NCBI GenBank assembly: GCA_021613375.1
Contig: CM038722.1
Coordinates: forward strand, 24,842,441 to 24,906,440
Direction: 5' to 3'
Origin: Megaleporinus macrocephalus
Taxonomy: Eukaryota > Chordata > Actinopteri > Characiformes > Anostomidae
DNA: 64,000 bases
The position numbers were made by a program, and so were the translations under genes. The notes below the pieces were generated by a model. The model was not told the DNA's origin. It saw nothing but the letters and a program-made list of their open reading frames with translations, and ran no database searches. Every line of letters starts with the position of its first letter. The stretch's first letter is position 1. Of the stretch, positions 12,951 through 25,779 are shown one piece after another.

Positions 12951-15880
12951 TCCCATGAGATGGACAGGCTTGGGCTACATGTAATTGTTTTTTCATCAAA
13001 TTGTGTTGATCATTTTGGAATGTTTTAAACTAAAATTCTTACAAATTGCTCAGTTACAGGGAGTTACAGTCAGGTTTAGGAGAAAGGCCTTACGCTCTAG
13101 ATAATATATTTATGGGCAGTCTATCTGCCTGTCCCACTGCTACGTCCGTGGTATGGAATCCCCCCATTGTACAAACTGTAGTTTGACTGACAGGAGGTTG
13201 ACCCTACACCTGAAGGCTGTTTGCCAAAGGTCAAGCATGTACAAGACCATGACCCTACAACAGGAAGAGAGGGGACCAGGGATCACTGCTAAGAAGCTGC
13301 AGGAGTAAACACATGCTAACCAGGTGGAATACCCGTCACCATCAGAGAAGTAACGCAGTCTCTGTATGTTCAAAACAACACCTGAGAGCAGGTGCAAGCT
13401 TTGATGTGTGCCTTACGTTAAAGCAACCTACAACATGCCGGGCTCGCTGCTGAAGTCTCCAGCTGATCCTACAAAGGTTTCTAAATGGCACCCTCAACCT
13501 AGCAATTTGTAAATATACAGCAAGCTCAGGAGTCCTGTCATCAAATTGAATCGAGAAGCACTAAATCCTTTACCGTTTGATATGTAAAGCCTAAACAAGC
13601 TACATTCCCTCACATAATCTTTGCCATGTGAGCCAAAACAGGAAAGAACTTTTCCAGACACAGCCTTGAACTTAAGACATAAATTACAGTCATTGAAGAG
13701 TCCATACTAGAGTTAAAGACTTAATCTTTACAAAACCGAACCCCAGTCTCGTCACAAAAAGACATGTTCCTCCTCCGGTAAGGACTAGGCATGCAGAGTT
13801 TCTACAGATATTCATAATAATCATATGCTTGGCCACCTAATGCTGATCAGTGTGTGCTTTCCTGATCGTAAAAAAAGGCAAGTGCAAATTCAGTAAAGAA
13901 GTTTTGGAACACATCGCTATCCGTTGCTCAAACCACTTTAGGATGTGTTTTAAGATGTCCTGGAGGAGCCCACTGGAAATGTGTCGGTTGTCCAAGGTGC
14001 ATACGTAATTCCTACTCCTCCCGAATGGAAGTGAATCAGTGCTGTATACAATAGAATGTAATCATGCCAAAATTTGAAGCCCGTTTTCATTTTGTATGTG
14101 AATGTGAATTTCTAAACACTACCATATCAAGTTCCCAGTTGTATCTTAAACATTGAATAACTGAGTATACTGCATGTCTGAACTGAGCTGAGGTATTTAC
14201 TGGAAACAGATACAACACTGATAATAATAATACTTTTACAACAACTAGATTACTGTTTATATAAAAAAGTGCCATATTTCATATTTGAAATGTAATATTT
14301 ATTTAATTTATGTATTTATTTGCAGTTGTGATGTGTGCAGCCCTATATTTTATTCTCTTCTCTAAAGCTATCAGCACTGGCCCCTGTTTCTGGCAGTGTT
14401 TGAGCTCAGGAGTAGTAGCCTGTTTCTACCAGCTAGAGATACAATAGGATAATATAGAGTGTCAGAAATATTAATAAAAAAATAAATACCAATAAAAATA
14501 AAAAATGAGGAGACTAATAATAAATAAATGAATATAAAAGTAAAAAATACCCATAAATATACACTATAGAAAACAGAAGTGTGCAGAAATTGTACATTTA
14601 TTTATTATTTTGTATTATTTTTGTATTTATTTTTAATGTATATTGTATAAAGTATTTCATCAAATTGTTATCACTACATTTCTATCTTTTGTACCAAAAA
14701 GCTATTTTTAATTCTTCATATGATTTTACAGTTTTAAGGTGAAGGCCCTCTCCTTGGAGCCTCAGGGCCCTCACAGATCTTGCTGCACTGAGATAGCAGG
14801 GGCAGAGCTCATCCCATGGACCAAACTAATGGTGATGGGGAGAAAGGAGGTGAATGTCAAAGCATGAGCATTTCAAAGCTAAACTGTAAGTACAAAAGTT
14901 TATTTATTTAACTTTTTTTTAAATAGTTTCATTTGATTCTGTGAAGGTAATTTTGATATATACCAAATATGTAATGTTTTAAACGCTAAATAAGACCTTT
15001 TTATGTTAATTGGACATTTGAACATTTATTAATATTTTTCTTCTGCCAATTAAATAAAGAAATAAAGAAATAAAATTACAAATCCAGTAAAGTCAGTCCA
15101 AATCAAGGCCCAAATGTATTTGTCACATACATAGTCATACACAACAACTGCCCGCTCATAGTAAGTATCATGTCATATTTTAAATAGCAAGTTTTCACAA
15201 AACAAGTCAGATTTTTTTCCCATATATGTTAAACTTGGTGAATAAAGAACAAATGTTCTAAAATGTTCTGTATTTAATCTTCTGTGTTTAAGTTCCCTTT
15301 AGAAGATGTGCTGACTTATTTATAATGACAAGTATAGAAAGTCTATAGCTGTACTTTCTCCAGCGCTTCACTCATCCCTAGAGACGGCCTCCAGACAGAC
15401 TTCTCAGTTCAGGGTCAGACCGATCGAGTTAGTCTCATGTTGAGTTCTGCTCACTCGTAATGGGACGCAGCAGATGTCCACATGTCTGGGGTGCAGACAC
15501 ATTTCAGTTGGGTTTGTTTTGGATTGTCATGGTGCTTGATCAGACACAGTAAGCCTGCTCTTTCTCCACCTACCCTAGGTGAAAGCCACAGTGTGCTCCA
15601 TTAACACCTAATGCATGCTGGGACTGCGGAGGGTGTATATTATGTATATAAAGACCATTCAGCGAAACTGAGGTGTATGGATGTTTTATGGCAGAGCTGA
15701 CCTCTGAGGATGACCATCACTATATGCTGCACCAGTGGTGACCGGAATAACTCACTCTGTCTTTGTGAATAAGGCCATTTTTAACCATTTCTGACATCTA
15801 ATGTTGTTATGCATGGTAATAGTAGTATATCACTGTATCTTAGACTGCTATTCTAACTAACATTTAATCATGTAACCAGC
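12951..15880. other. Intergenic, no supported gene
   Basis: Unremarkable AT-rich sequence, with runs of A/T around 14450-14660. Frames are at most about 85 codons. Nothing recognised. Confidence 0.55.
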
Positions 15881-15888
15881 AAAAAAAA

Positions 15889-15942
<54 letters not shown>
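15881..15942 (+). repeat. Poly(A) tract fused to (TA)n
   Basis: About 26 A followed directly by about 18 TA units. A poly(A) run could be a retroposon tail, but the upstream sequence shows no recognisable SINE or LINE body. Confidence 0.9.
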
Positions 15943-15944
<2 letters not shown>

Positions 15945-17488
15945 AAATGTAATTACATAATTACATAAATTTTGAAAATATAGGCATCTAATTTGGACAC
16001 TGCTGGTCAAATGAGATGTTCTCTATATGACACATCCTTTACAAAGTGTTTAGGTTTTTACTGACCATAATATATTAAAGAAAACTTAATGTGCATTTAG
16101 TGACTTATTTGTATTTTTCTAATAGATTAAAAATAAGTGGGCTTCCTATAGAGGATGTCTAATCTCGGAAAACTGAATCTTAACTGTGAGTTATGCCCAT
16201 TTAGGTTACACTAACCTTTTTTTTCTTTAATATATATTTTTGGATACTGCAACATCAATAAATTCTATTTAAATTTAAATTAATTTGTGTAAATGTAGCA
16301 TCAGTGTAGAAGGACACATGGACAAGGCCCTGATTTCCTCCTTGAGAACTGCTCTTTATTTACCACCAGGTAGAAAACCAATACCGGAGGCTACAATTAG
16401 CCCCTGGCTTTCACCCCATGGTGACCAACTCTTAACACATAACACCCACAACCGGACACAATACTACACAAATAACATAGACACGTACTTTAAACCAAGA
16501 TATTAACAGCATTAAAGAACCCCTTGCATGGCTCTTCTCATGCCCACACCTCCTGACTTCCTCAGAGTAACTGGACACTACATGCCCCCCCCAACACTTC
16601 AAAGGTCAACTAATCCCGGTGGCCAACCAACCCTAGCCAAGCCCCTGGGGCGTGCAGAGTCTTGGCTAACACAAACACCCATAAGTCCTTCCTCAGGGCT
16701 GCATCCTTGCTGCTTGGCAGAATTCCGACAGCTCCCCCACGTCAAGTCCTGTGCTAATGGGGACAGTGGCAGCAGCAACAGCTCTCCTCTGAGCCCCCCC
16801 CTGCCTCCACCAGGTCAGGGGAGCCGCTCCTGCATGTAGGAGCCCTGATCCTCTGCCTCAGCCTCGCCACTGGTGACTGGCCTGAGCTGACGTAGACTGT
16901 AATCAGTACCAGATCATGTTTTTCTCTAGCCAGCATTGACCACACTGACCACTGAACAATCTGGCAAACAGGGATCATGCATAGAAAGCATTAATGACAA
17001 GAGGCAGAAAGGTTCACATGTTTGGGTGGAGGATGAAATGTCCCTCAGACTAAACACTAAACAGACATCATGAGCTGTTAAAATGGAAAGAGAAAGAAAA
17101 ACGGCTGGAGACTCATACATGAGTTCATCATTCATTTATGGCATAGTTACAACAGGCTGCGCTGACTTGAATGTAACTAGTTATATTTATTCAAGTCTTT
17201 ATAAATATTTAGCTTGGTCCACCTTCCTAGACAAATGAAGACCTGCTGGCTTTTGAGCAAATGTCAACAAACAAATACAGAGTCCAGGTAGTCCAACCAA
17301 AGGGCAAGAAAGCATCATGTTGGGGGGCCATGGCTCATAAAATAAGACTTGATGATGATGATAATACAGTACGTGTGTTCTCGTGAGTAGAAAGAATGAG
17401 CAGTTGTTTTTGTATTGAAGATTTTGGGATTTTTTTTCACTTAAGGCTATCATGCTGTGACTGATTATTTTTTTTATCAGTATACATA
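15943..17488. other. Intergenic with C-rich segment at 16.3-16.9 kb
   Basis: The stretch 16330-16870 is richer in C than its surroundings and carries C homopolymers (for example at 16585-16592 and 16795-16801). It contains a 103-codon plus-strand frame with proline-rich content but no recognisable domain. It could be part of an old retroelement; I cannot support a call. Confidence 0.4.
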
Positions 17489-17611
17489 TGAAGAGCTAAA
17501 GTGTTGGTGACTTACGGGTTTGTTTTAGTTACAAAATATATATATATATATAATGTAAGTCATGTATGTAATGTACGTATATATGTAAGTCACCAACACT
17601 TTAGCTCTTCA
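17489..17611. repeat. Perfect 27-bp inverted repeat, 69-nt spacer
   Basis: The left arm 17489-17515 (starts TGAAGAGCTAAAGTGTTGG) is exactly complementary, reversed, to the right arm 17585-17611. The spacer contains (TA)n and 'TGTAAGTCATGTATG'-like partial echoes of the arm ends. A transcript from either strand could fold into a long hairpin. It may be a small palindromic MITE or a hairpin RNA precursor; no TIR family was recognised. Confidence 0.9.
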
Positions 17612-19925
17612 CTCATTAAATGGTTTTATAGGTTTTGTCTCAGGCTTCTTGGCTGGTTTCACAGTTGACAGGATGTTTGTGGTTAAAAACTGAAAATGGA
17701 GCCTTTAGGAGACTTCTGTTGTCAAGATTGAGGATTTGTTTATGCGTCCATATATGTAGACATACACAACTTTCTTAACGCCTTAAATAAAAAAACAAAA
17801 ACGCAAAAGTACCAATAAAATAAGGTAAGGTAATGATATGATTTATGATCCCATTTCTACTTTTTACATTAATAAACATGACAGTATCATAATCAGCCTA
17901 TATATAATGTTCCATTTCATATACCTTGTCTACGTACATACATACATACATGACACATAAAGTTAAAGCTCAATGATAATAGGACTGAATGGAAAGTACA
18001 AATGTAAGTGTTTGTGCACAGAAGGGTTGTACATGAGTAAAGACAGTTCTACTGAGTTCTCTTGGTCTAACTCAGTTGTAATATGGCTGCGCTAGGAAGT
18101 ACAGCCTGGTCTATTTTTGTAATCTAAGCCAAAATAGAGAATGGAGATTGTCTCAGCTCCTCTCTTCTGTGTCCTACTCCTATCCCCTATAACATACTGT
18201 GATGCTGTAGGCTTGTAGGCTGGTTAAACGAGCTTACCAGCTTTTCCTACTACATAGCTCTGTTCTAATGGAATGCATTACACATATGCAATGTAAGTGC
18301 TTTAAGAAGACCAGTCTTGTGGAGGATTAGGGGCAGAAGGGCAGGGTTAGTAGACCGATAGACAGAACAGACTGCTGACTGGACAATCTCACGGTACCCC
18401 TAAAGTGGCAGTCCAAGCATGAACAACACAGTGATAAAAAACTGTGGGACCCCTGCACCACTGTTGACCTGACCCCACCTCACCTCGTCCCCTCACCTAA
18501 CCTCCTCACCTAACCTCACCTCCTCACCTAACCTCACCTCACCTCACCTCACCCCCACCCCCCACGTATGGTATTTCTCTTCAAATTTAAGTGCACAGTA
18601 TGTATAACCTGAAAATGATCTGAAATGCAAATGTGCCATAACTTTAGCACAGGCCGTGTTTTCTGTTGATTGTGCAAAAACATGTGTGATCAGATGTGTG
18701 TTCACTGTAGAGGATTGTTAAATTATTTTCACTTGGAAAATTAAAAAAAATATGAAATCTATCCCGGGCGAACGTTTCCACTGAACCGTTAAAGGAAATA
18801 GGAACTGGTGGTTAAACATGTTTAGTTATATCCATTTAAAGCTGGTGTAGGTGGGTTTGTAGAAACCAGGAGGTGAGTCATCAAGTTTAAAAAGAAATCC
18901 AACCCAACATATCCCAAAGCCACTACCCAAAAACTCATGAAGGCCTGAATGTCATGTTGGAGAGAGGTGCACACCACTTTGTAGATGGTGAAGAAACGTG
19001 CTCTATTAATAACAAGTGGGATAGCTGTATTTGACCTTTATTAAATATTGCTTTCAAAGCCGATAGCCGATATAGACTTACATAGGATAATTACTGTGCC
19101 ACGTTTCCTCAACGAAGTCATGGAGCTGGTCCATGTTTGGCTTTATTTTCAAATAATCAAAACAAAAGAAGAGACTGCTGGCTCCCACTCTCTAAACTGT
19201 TAGCTGGAAAAGCTAAAAACACAGCAGTCCCTCGCTAGAAACTAAACACAAAAACCCACCAATATTCAGGCCCTTTATCACAGAAGTCCTTACAAGAGTA
19301 AACCTAATACAGCCGGAAACCAATATTACTTTTAAGACTGAACTAATTACAATGCAGCAGGGCAACAAAACAATACCACCAACCCACTCTAGGTATACAG
19401 GCAGGTAGGATTTAACTGTGTTTTTACAGTCCGATGGCCTCCTCAGATAATTTTTTTTCTTTTTATACTCAGAGCCTTTGATTTTTTGATTGCTGTCAGG
19501 ATGTAAAGTGTATTTTAAGGTATATAACAAAAATGTTTCTAAAACAAATGACATACTGCACAGACAGACCCACTACTTCAGCTATTTGTGACATTCTTTA
19601 TAAAATGTACTCTAAATACCCTTAAATGCATTAATAAAACACATTTCAATAATTAATTAGCAAATTAAAAAAAAAAGATATATATTATATATATATATAA
19701 CTGTATTTTTTATTTATTCTAATTACCAATTCATTAATTAACTTCTACAGCACGCTGCTCTAGAACAACAAGGTATTGTGTTGGTATAGCGCCACCCTTT
19801 TCTGTGCTATATAGAACCATTTATAAATGATATACAACATAAATATATGGTGAACATATACAACTGGTTTTCCATCATAAAGAGGAACAAATCAACCATT
19901 AGGCTATGCATTCAAGTACAACATG
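17612..19925. other. Intergenic, no supported gene
   Basis: AT-rich sequence without a supported gene. It contains a small CCTCACCTAA-type minisatellite (annotated separately) and a TA/AT-rich stretch near 19670-19700. Confidence 0.5.
18474..18562 (+). repeat. CCTCACCTAA / CCTCA minisatellite
   Basis: Irregular repetition of 'CCTCACCTAA' and 'CCTCA' grading into C-runs ('cacccccaccccccac'). It is strongly strand-asymmetric, with pyrimidines and A but almost no G. Confidence 0.85.
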
Positions 19926-19927
19926 GT

Positions 19928-20548
19928 AACACTTTACATTAAGAGTTAACAATAGTTACAAATTAATTGTAAATAAAAATGTATATATCAGTCATAAATA
20001 TCTTAAGCACAAGTTACTTAGCTACTGATGAAATACTTAGTAAGGTAAGAACAATTGAATTATCAGTTAACAGTAAACCTAATTACTAAATTTTAGGTCT
20101 GTAATCAGTTATATAGGTTATATAGGTGCTTAATGAACATGTATAATGAACATGTATATTAATATACACATTCTATTCTATTCTATTATATATTCTATTC
20201 TATTCTATTCTATTCTATTCTTATATATATATATAAGAAATATATATATATATATAAATATATATATAATTATATATAAAATGTTACTACCTTTGTCTTC
20301 ACTAAGGAACCCTTAAAGAACCATCTTTACTAATCAGTGCTCAGGAGTACTTAGTAATTAGCAGTTAAGTCCGTTCATAACTCATAGTTTAATAAGCAGC
20401 AGTGAAGCTGTCATATTACATACTTAATGAGGAATTAAGCTATGAACCAATAACAACTATGTACAGTTATTATGTAATAATAAGTGCTTAATAAACACTT
20501 TATTCATATATATGCAAGGGTTTGTAATCCCCAATGTAAAATGCTTTT
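19928..20548. mobile_element. Possible AT-rich non-autonomous DNA element
   Basis: The left end 'AACACTTTACATTAAGAG' (19928) is imperfectly mirrored at about 20530-20548, where the minus strand reads 'AAGCATTTTACATTGGGG'. Many fish non-autonomous elements begin with a 'GGTAACACTTTACA' type end. The interior is AT-rich with no coding frame and is interrupted by TTCTA and TA tracts. Ends and family are tentative. Confidence 0.4.
20169..20280 (+). repeat. (TTCTA)n then (TA)n tract
   Basis: Roughly ten TTCTA-type units with one break are followed by TA-rich palindromic sequence to about 20280. Confidence 0.85.
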
Positions 20549-20600
20549 AAAACCTTGTTTTCTTCACTAAGGAACCCTTAAAGAACCACATTTTTTAAGA
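20296..20600. repeat. Paired 'AAGGAACCCTTAAAGAACC' repeat
   Basis: The phrase 'TCTTCACTAAGGAACCCTTA' followed by 'aagaacca' occurs at 20296 and again at 20565 in the same orientation. Similar 'GGTTCTTTAAAG' text occurs near 59475 and is common in fish intergenic DNA. Confidence 0.55.
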
Positions 20601-20896
20601 GTGTATACATTCAGGACATACTTGTCCTCATTGTGTATTCAGATCCCTATTAGCTATGCTAATGACAGCACCTACATGTTGTATTCATGAAGACGTGTTA
20701 TCCACTTGAAGTGACATGATGATTCATGGCATGTCGTGAGTGGTCAGCAACAAGGGCAGGAACCTGCAACCTTTGACTTTGCTTGTTCTTTGATTTTCTA
20801 AAGCTGTACATGCTCCAGCAGTGCTTCATGAAGACAGCTGACTTCGCAGGTTAGGATACCGACACTTAGCTCAGTGTGTGTGTTGTGAGTGCTGTT

Positions 20897-20910
20897 GCTG
20901 TGTGTGTGTG

Positions 20911-20954
<44 letters not shown>
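20897..20954 (+). repeat. (TG)n microsatellite
   Basis: Dinucleotide tract with one interruption ('agcg'). On the minus strand it gives (CA)n, which creates a false His/Thr peptide frame. Confidence 0.95.
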
Positions 20955-20955
<1 letters not shown>

Positions 20956-21210
20956 CGTGGGAGAATGTGAGCTGCAGTAAATGACAAGGCTTTGAACCCT
21001 GCACGACCTTTACTTAAGAGGAGCCTTACTCGTTTAACGGGAAGCTGCATCAGCTTGTGATGGAAAGAACAAGACATTAACAGAACAGGGCAGCATTTTG
21101 AAGTAAAGCTGAAGGGGTCATTATGGCTAAGGACCCCTTACAACATGCTGCTTATTGTAACACTGCAGGAACTAAAAACATGTTCCCATGTCATAGCTGT
21201 CATATCAAAA

Positions 21211-21323
<113 letters not shown>

Positions 21324-21729
21324 CAAACAATTTGAAAACACTAGCTGTGCATTATATTATATTAATATAATATTAATTCAGGCCAAATGACGGTTGACGT
21401 ACGGATGTTCGGTTGACGTACATCATAGTTTTATACAACATTTTACAGTAACAACATATTTTAATTCTCTGTAAAAGGGAAAGTGAAATATGAAATCTAA
21501 CATGGGTATTTTAAACTGTCAAACAGCTTCCCTTTTGTCCCATACACTTCTAACAACAGCAGTGAATTTTAAGATCAATTATATAAATATTTCTCAAGAT
21601 TCACCCTTGAACAACAACATTTATATATTTATTATATATATATACATTTATGAAACACCTAAATAACTCACAGCGAGAGCTAGCCAGGCTCCACACGGCA
21701 GGGTTCATTTAAACACAGTGTTACAAGCT

Positions 21730-21965
21730 CATATACCCTAGTTTACACTTTATTAGGACCAACTTGTATCTACCCTCTTTGTCTATTCTACAATATAGAC
21801 TCCACTTACCATATAGGTGCACTTTGTAGTTCTTCAATTTCAGGCTGTAGTTTTTCTGTTTTTCTACATACTTTGTTTATCCCCTTTTACCCTGTTTCTC
21901 AGTGTTTAGGACCACCACAGGACCACCACAGGACCACCACAGAGCAGGTTTTATATGGGTGGTAA
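21730..21965 (+). repeat. Dispersed repeat, partial copy
   Basis: It shares 'GCACTTTGTAGTTCT' and 'AGGCTGTAGTTTTTCTGTTTTTCT'-like text and 'GACCACCACAGAGCAGGT' with 59705-60050, in the same orientation. Here 'aggaccaccac' is triplicated (21909-21941). Confidence 0.7.
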
Positions 21966-23644
21966 AAAAGTTGCACAGATTCATTAGAAGTAAATTATAA
22001 ATATCAGCTAAAGAAACTATATTTCAGTGTCGGCCCTTCTGAAAAACAAGTACACTTCAAGTTAATTTTATTAAGTAAACTTAAGTAAAGTTGAAGTATA
22101 TTTCCTGAGTTACATGCAGTAAATATACTAATATCCATATACTAGTACAAAACCTCTATGTATACTATTTAAATACTGTTATTATTTATTTATTAATTCA
22201 TTCATGGTTCCTCTAAGGCTTGTACTTTTAGTTTATGACATTACATTTAAGTGTACTCTTAATAAACTACTCATTTTACTGCTTATAGTTTACTTGTAGT
22301 CACTACAATTGAATTTTTGCATATAAACGTATATGACTAGGTTTTGGTTTAGGTATTAAAATAGAAAAATAGAAATGTGACTACTTTTACTTTAAGTATA
22401 CTTACCAGTGGACACACATAAACAAGACATACTCAGGATAAAGAACATTTGTATTATTTATAAATCCTTATAAAACAACATTTTCCAGCACATATTGTTC
22501 TGGAAGTATTGGATGTACACAAGTAAAAGCCAAATATACTTAGACTTTTCTGTATGATGTCAGTATTAATCAAGTGTACATAAGTATAGTTAGTAGTACA
22601 TCACTGATTAGCACATAAATAGTAAACTAAAAGCAGATTTAGTTTAAAATAATTAGAATTGTATTGAATTAAATGTGTTTTGCATTCATTGCTTGTAGAT
22701 GTTAGGTGTTGGCAAGTTTAGATTTTTATTTGTATCAAAGATGATATGTGGGTTGCTTATATAAAAAACATTTGAGTGTAAAAGCTGTTCCCATTGAACT
22801 TTTGATATAAGTCAAGGTAGATTATAGAGATTTTTTACTTTTTGACATGATACAAACATATTTGACTGATATTTACGAATGACATGCTCAAACATTTGTG
22901 TTTGTCTACATGTCTACGTTACAGTTTTTAAGTAATAGATAAGATTAACAAAGTATTGCAATAACATATATATAATTTTTAGGATTGTGTGGACTATTTT
23001 GCCTTACAACTCTCTTCATGTACCCCTCCACCAATGAATAGATTTAAACAATGGACTTTAGATGTGAATCCTATTAACACTATTGTAAAACGATGTCTCA
23101 GGGATCAGGCATCTTACCATTTAGCATCCTGTGTGGTAACTTTTAAAGACGTTTAGCTCAGTAGACATCTGGTTCCTATCACCGGTAAGTTTCGGTAAGT
23201 TTCTCTAGACTGGAACATTTTCCAATTTACACCAAACCACTCATCCTGGCATTTTTACACAACAGAGAGGGCTCTACTCAACTGAAGTAGACAAAAATAA
23301 TAATATAACAGACAGAGCTGCTTGTTTTTCTGTAAGCAGCACTGTTGTACTAAAACAGAATAATCTCAATTCACAGCTTTTGTATTTCAGTACAATTACA
23401 TTGTCTCACTTTAATAGTATATCTAAATTCAGAGTAGATGCTCATGTGATAAATCTAATCAGCCTAACCTTAACTTTAAACCTAGGCCTACTCCCACTCC
23501 TAGCCCTAATTATAATAAGTTTGTTAGTAATTGAAGTGTCTGTGGATTATTTTAAGGGTGCCAATCAGAATAAATAGGAATCTCTTTAAATACCATCTCT
23601 GATTAACTTGAGCATCATGCTGAGCATCACTGTTATTGACTTGT
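21966..23644. other. Intergenic, no supported gene
   Basis: AT-rich, unique-looking sequence with short frames only. Nothing recognised. Confidence 0.55.
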
Positions 23645-25538
23645 CAATATACTCAGCGCTTCTTTTAATATACTCAGTGCATCTTCTAATATACTCAGTG
23701 CAGCTTCTAATATACTCAGTGCATCTTCTAATATACTCAGTGCATCTTTTAATATACTCAGTGCAGCTTCTAATATACTCAGTGCATCTTCTAATATACT
23801 CAGTGCATCTTTTAATATACTCAGTGCATCTTCTAATATACTCAGTGCATCTTTTAATATACTCAGTGCATCTTTTAATATACTCAGTGCATCTTCTAAT
23901 ATACTCAGTGCATCTTTTAATATACTCAGTGCATCTTCTAATATACTCAGTGCATTTTTTAATATACTCAGTGCATCTTTTAATATACTCAGTGCATCTT
24001 TTAATATACTCAGTGCAGCTTCTAATATACTCAGTGCAGCTTTTAATATACTCAGTGCATCTTTTAATATACTCAGTGCATCTTCTAATATACTCAGTGC
24101 ATCTTCTAATATGCTCAGTGCATCTTTTAATATACTCAGTGCATCTTCTAATATACTCAGTGCATCTTCTAATATACTCAGTGCATCTTTTAATATACTC
24201 AGTGCATCTTCTAATATACTCAGTGCATCTTCTAATACACTCAGTGCATCTTTTATCATACTCAGTGCATCTTTTAATATACGCAGTGCATTTTTTTAAT
24301 ATACTCAGTGCATCTTTTAATAAACTCAGTGCATTTTTTTAATATACTCAGTGCATCTTTTAATATACTCAGTGCAGCTTCTAATATACTCAGTGCATCT
24401 TCTAATATACTCAGTGCATCTTTTAATATACTCAGTGCATCTTCTAATATACTCAGTGCATCTTCTAATATACTCAGTGCATCTTTTAATATACTCAGTG
24501 CATCTTCTAATACACTCAGTGCATCTTCTAATATACTCAGTGCATCTTCTAATATACTCAGTGCATCTTCTAATATACTCAGTGCATCTTTTAATATACT
24601 CAGTGCAGCTTTTAATATACTCAGTGCATCTTCTAATATACTCAGTGCAGCTTCTAATATACTCAGTGCATCTTCTAATATACTCAGTGCAGCTTCTAAT
24701 ATACTCAGTGCATCTTCTAATATACTCAGTGCAGCTTTTAATACACTCAGTGCATCTTCTAATATACTCAGTGCATCTTTTAATAAACTCAGTGCATTTT
24801 TTAAATATACTCAGTGCATCTTCTAATATACTCAGTGCATCTTTTAATATACTCAGTGCATCTTCTAATATACTCAGTGCAGCTTTTAATATACTCAGTG
24901 CATCTTTTAATATACTCAGTGCATCTTTTAATATACTCAGTGCATCTTCTAATATACTCAGTGCATCTTCTAATATACTCAGTGCATCTTTTAATATACT
25001 CAGTGCATCTTCTAATATACTCAGTTCAGCTTTTAGTACACTCAGTGCATCTTTTAATATACTCAGTGCATCTTCTAATATACTCAGTGCATCTTCTAAT
25101 ATACTCAGTGCATCTTTTAATATACACAGTGCATCTTCTAATATACTCAGTGCATCTTTTAATATACACAGTGCATCTTCTAATATACTCAGTGCATCTT
25201 CTAATATACTCAGTGCATCTTTTAATATACTCAGTGCAGCTTTTAATATACTCAGTGCATCTTCTAATATACTCAGTGCAGCTTTTAATACACTCAGTGC
25301 ATCTTCTAATATACTCAGTGCATCTTTTAATAAACTCAGTGCATTTTTTAAATATACTCAGTGCATCTTCTAATATACTCAGTGCATCTTTTAATATACT
25401 CGGTGCATCTTCTAATATACTCAGTGCAGCTTTTAATATACTCAGTGCATCTTTTAATATACTCAGTGCATCTTCTAATATACTCAGTGCATCTTTTAAT
25501 ATACTCAGTGCATCTTTTAATATACTCAGTGCAGCTTC
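23645..25538 (+). repeat. 21-bp tandem array (~90 copies) upstream of mxra5
   Basis: Unit 'CTCAGTGCATCTTYTAATATA' repeats head to tail for about 1.9 kb. Variants are GCATCTTC, GCATCTTT and GCAGCTT(C/T). Because 21 is a multiple of 3, several frames stay open on both strands (up to 340 codons, with heptad peptides such as HLLIYSV or ALSILED). These are by-products, not genes. Marker variants 'TTTTAATAAACTCAGTGCAT' at about 24316, 24779 and 25326 show block duplications; the last two lie about 547 bp (26 units) apart. The array ends about 160 bp before the mxra5 CCAAT box. Confidence 0.97.
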
Positions 25539-25689
25539 TCTGAGGCAGTGCATCACTGCCTCCTTTATACTCTGTTATTAATGGCTTTAGAAATGGTGTC
25601 TTTTGTAATTAACACAGCGCTGAACTGCAGCTGTATGTGGAAGATGGGCGGTTTCAGGCACAGCTGAAGTGCTGCTGAGGACAACCCGT

Positions 25690-25775
25690 CAAGACTAGCC
25701 AATCGCAGAGCACGTGGGCGGGGCTTGCAGGAATACGGGTGGGAAAAAAAAGAAGGCGACACGCGCAGCAGACGC
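25690..25775 (+). promoter_or_regulatory. mxra5: Probable mxra5 core promoter
   Basis: Within 26 bp are CCAAT (25699-25703), an E-box CACGTG (25711-25716) and a GC box GGGCGGGGC (25716-25724). A CpG-rich stretch with 'GACACGCGCAGCAGACGCGT' follows (about 25758-25777). No TATA box is seen at a usual distance. The position fits the non-coding first exon ending at 26171. The promoter role is inferred from motif clustering and position. Confidence 0.6.
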
Positions 25776-25779
25776 GTCG

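Noticed and set aside
16285..16870. LTR or retroelement remnant in the C-rich segment
   Set aside because: No TG..CA ends, primer-binding site, polypurine tract or pol-like frame could be found; evidence too thin for a call.
23645..25538. CRISPR-like array
   Set aside because: The units are contiguous with no unique spacers, and the window is a vertebrate genome.
23608..25581. Long open frames (up to 340 codons plus strand, 208 minus) over the 21-bp array
   Set aside because: The unit length is a multiple of three and lacks stops in several frames, so long frames on both strands are automatic. One-base shifts between blocks break any single frame.
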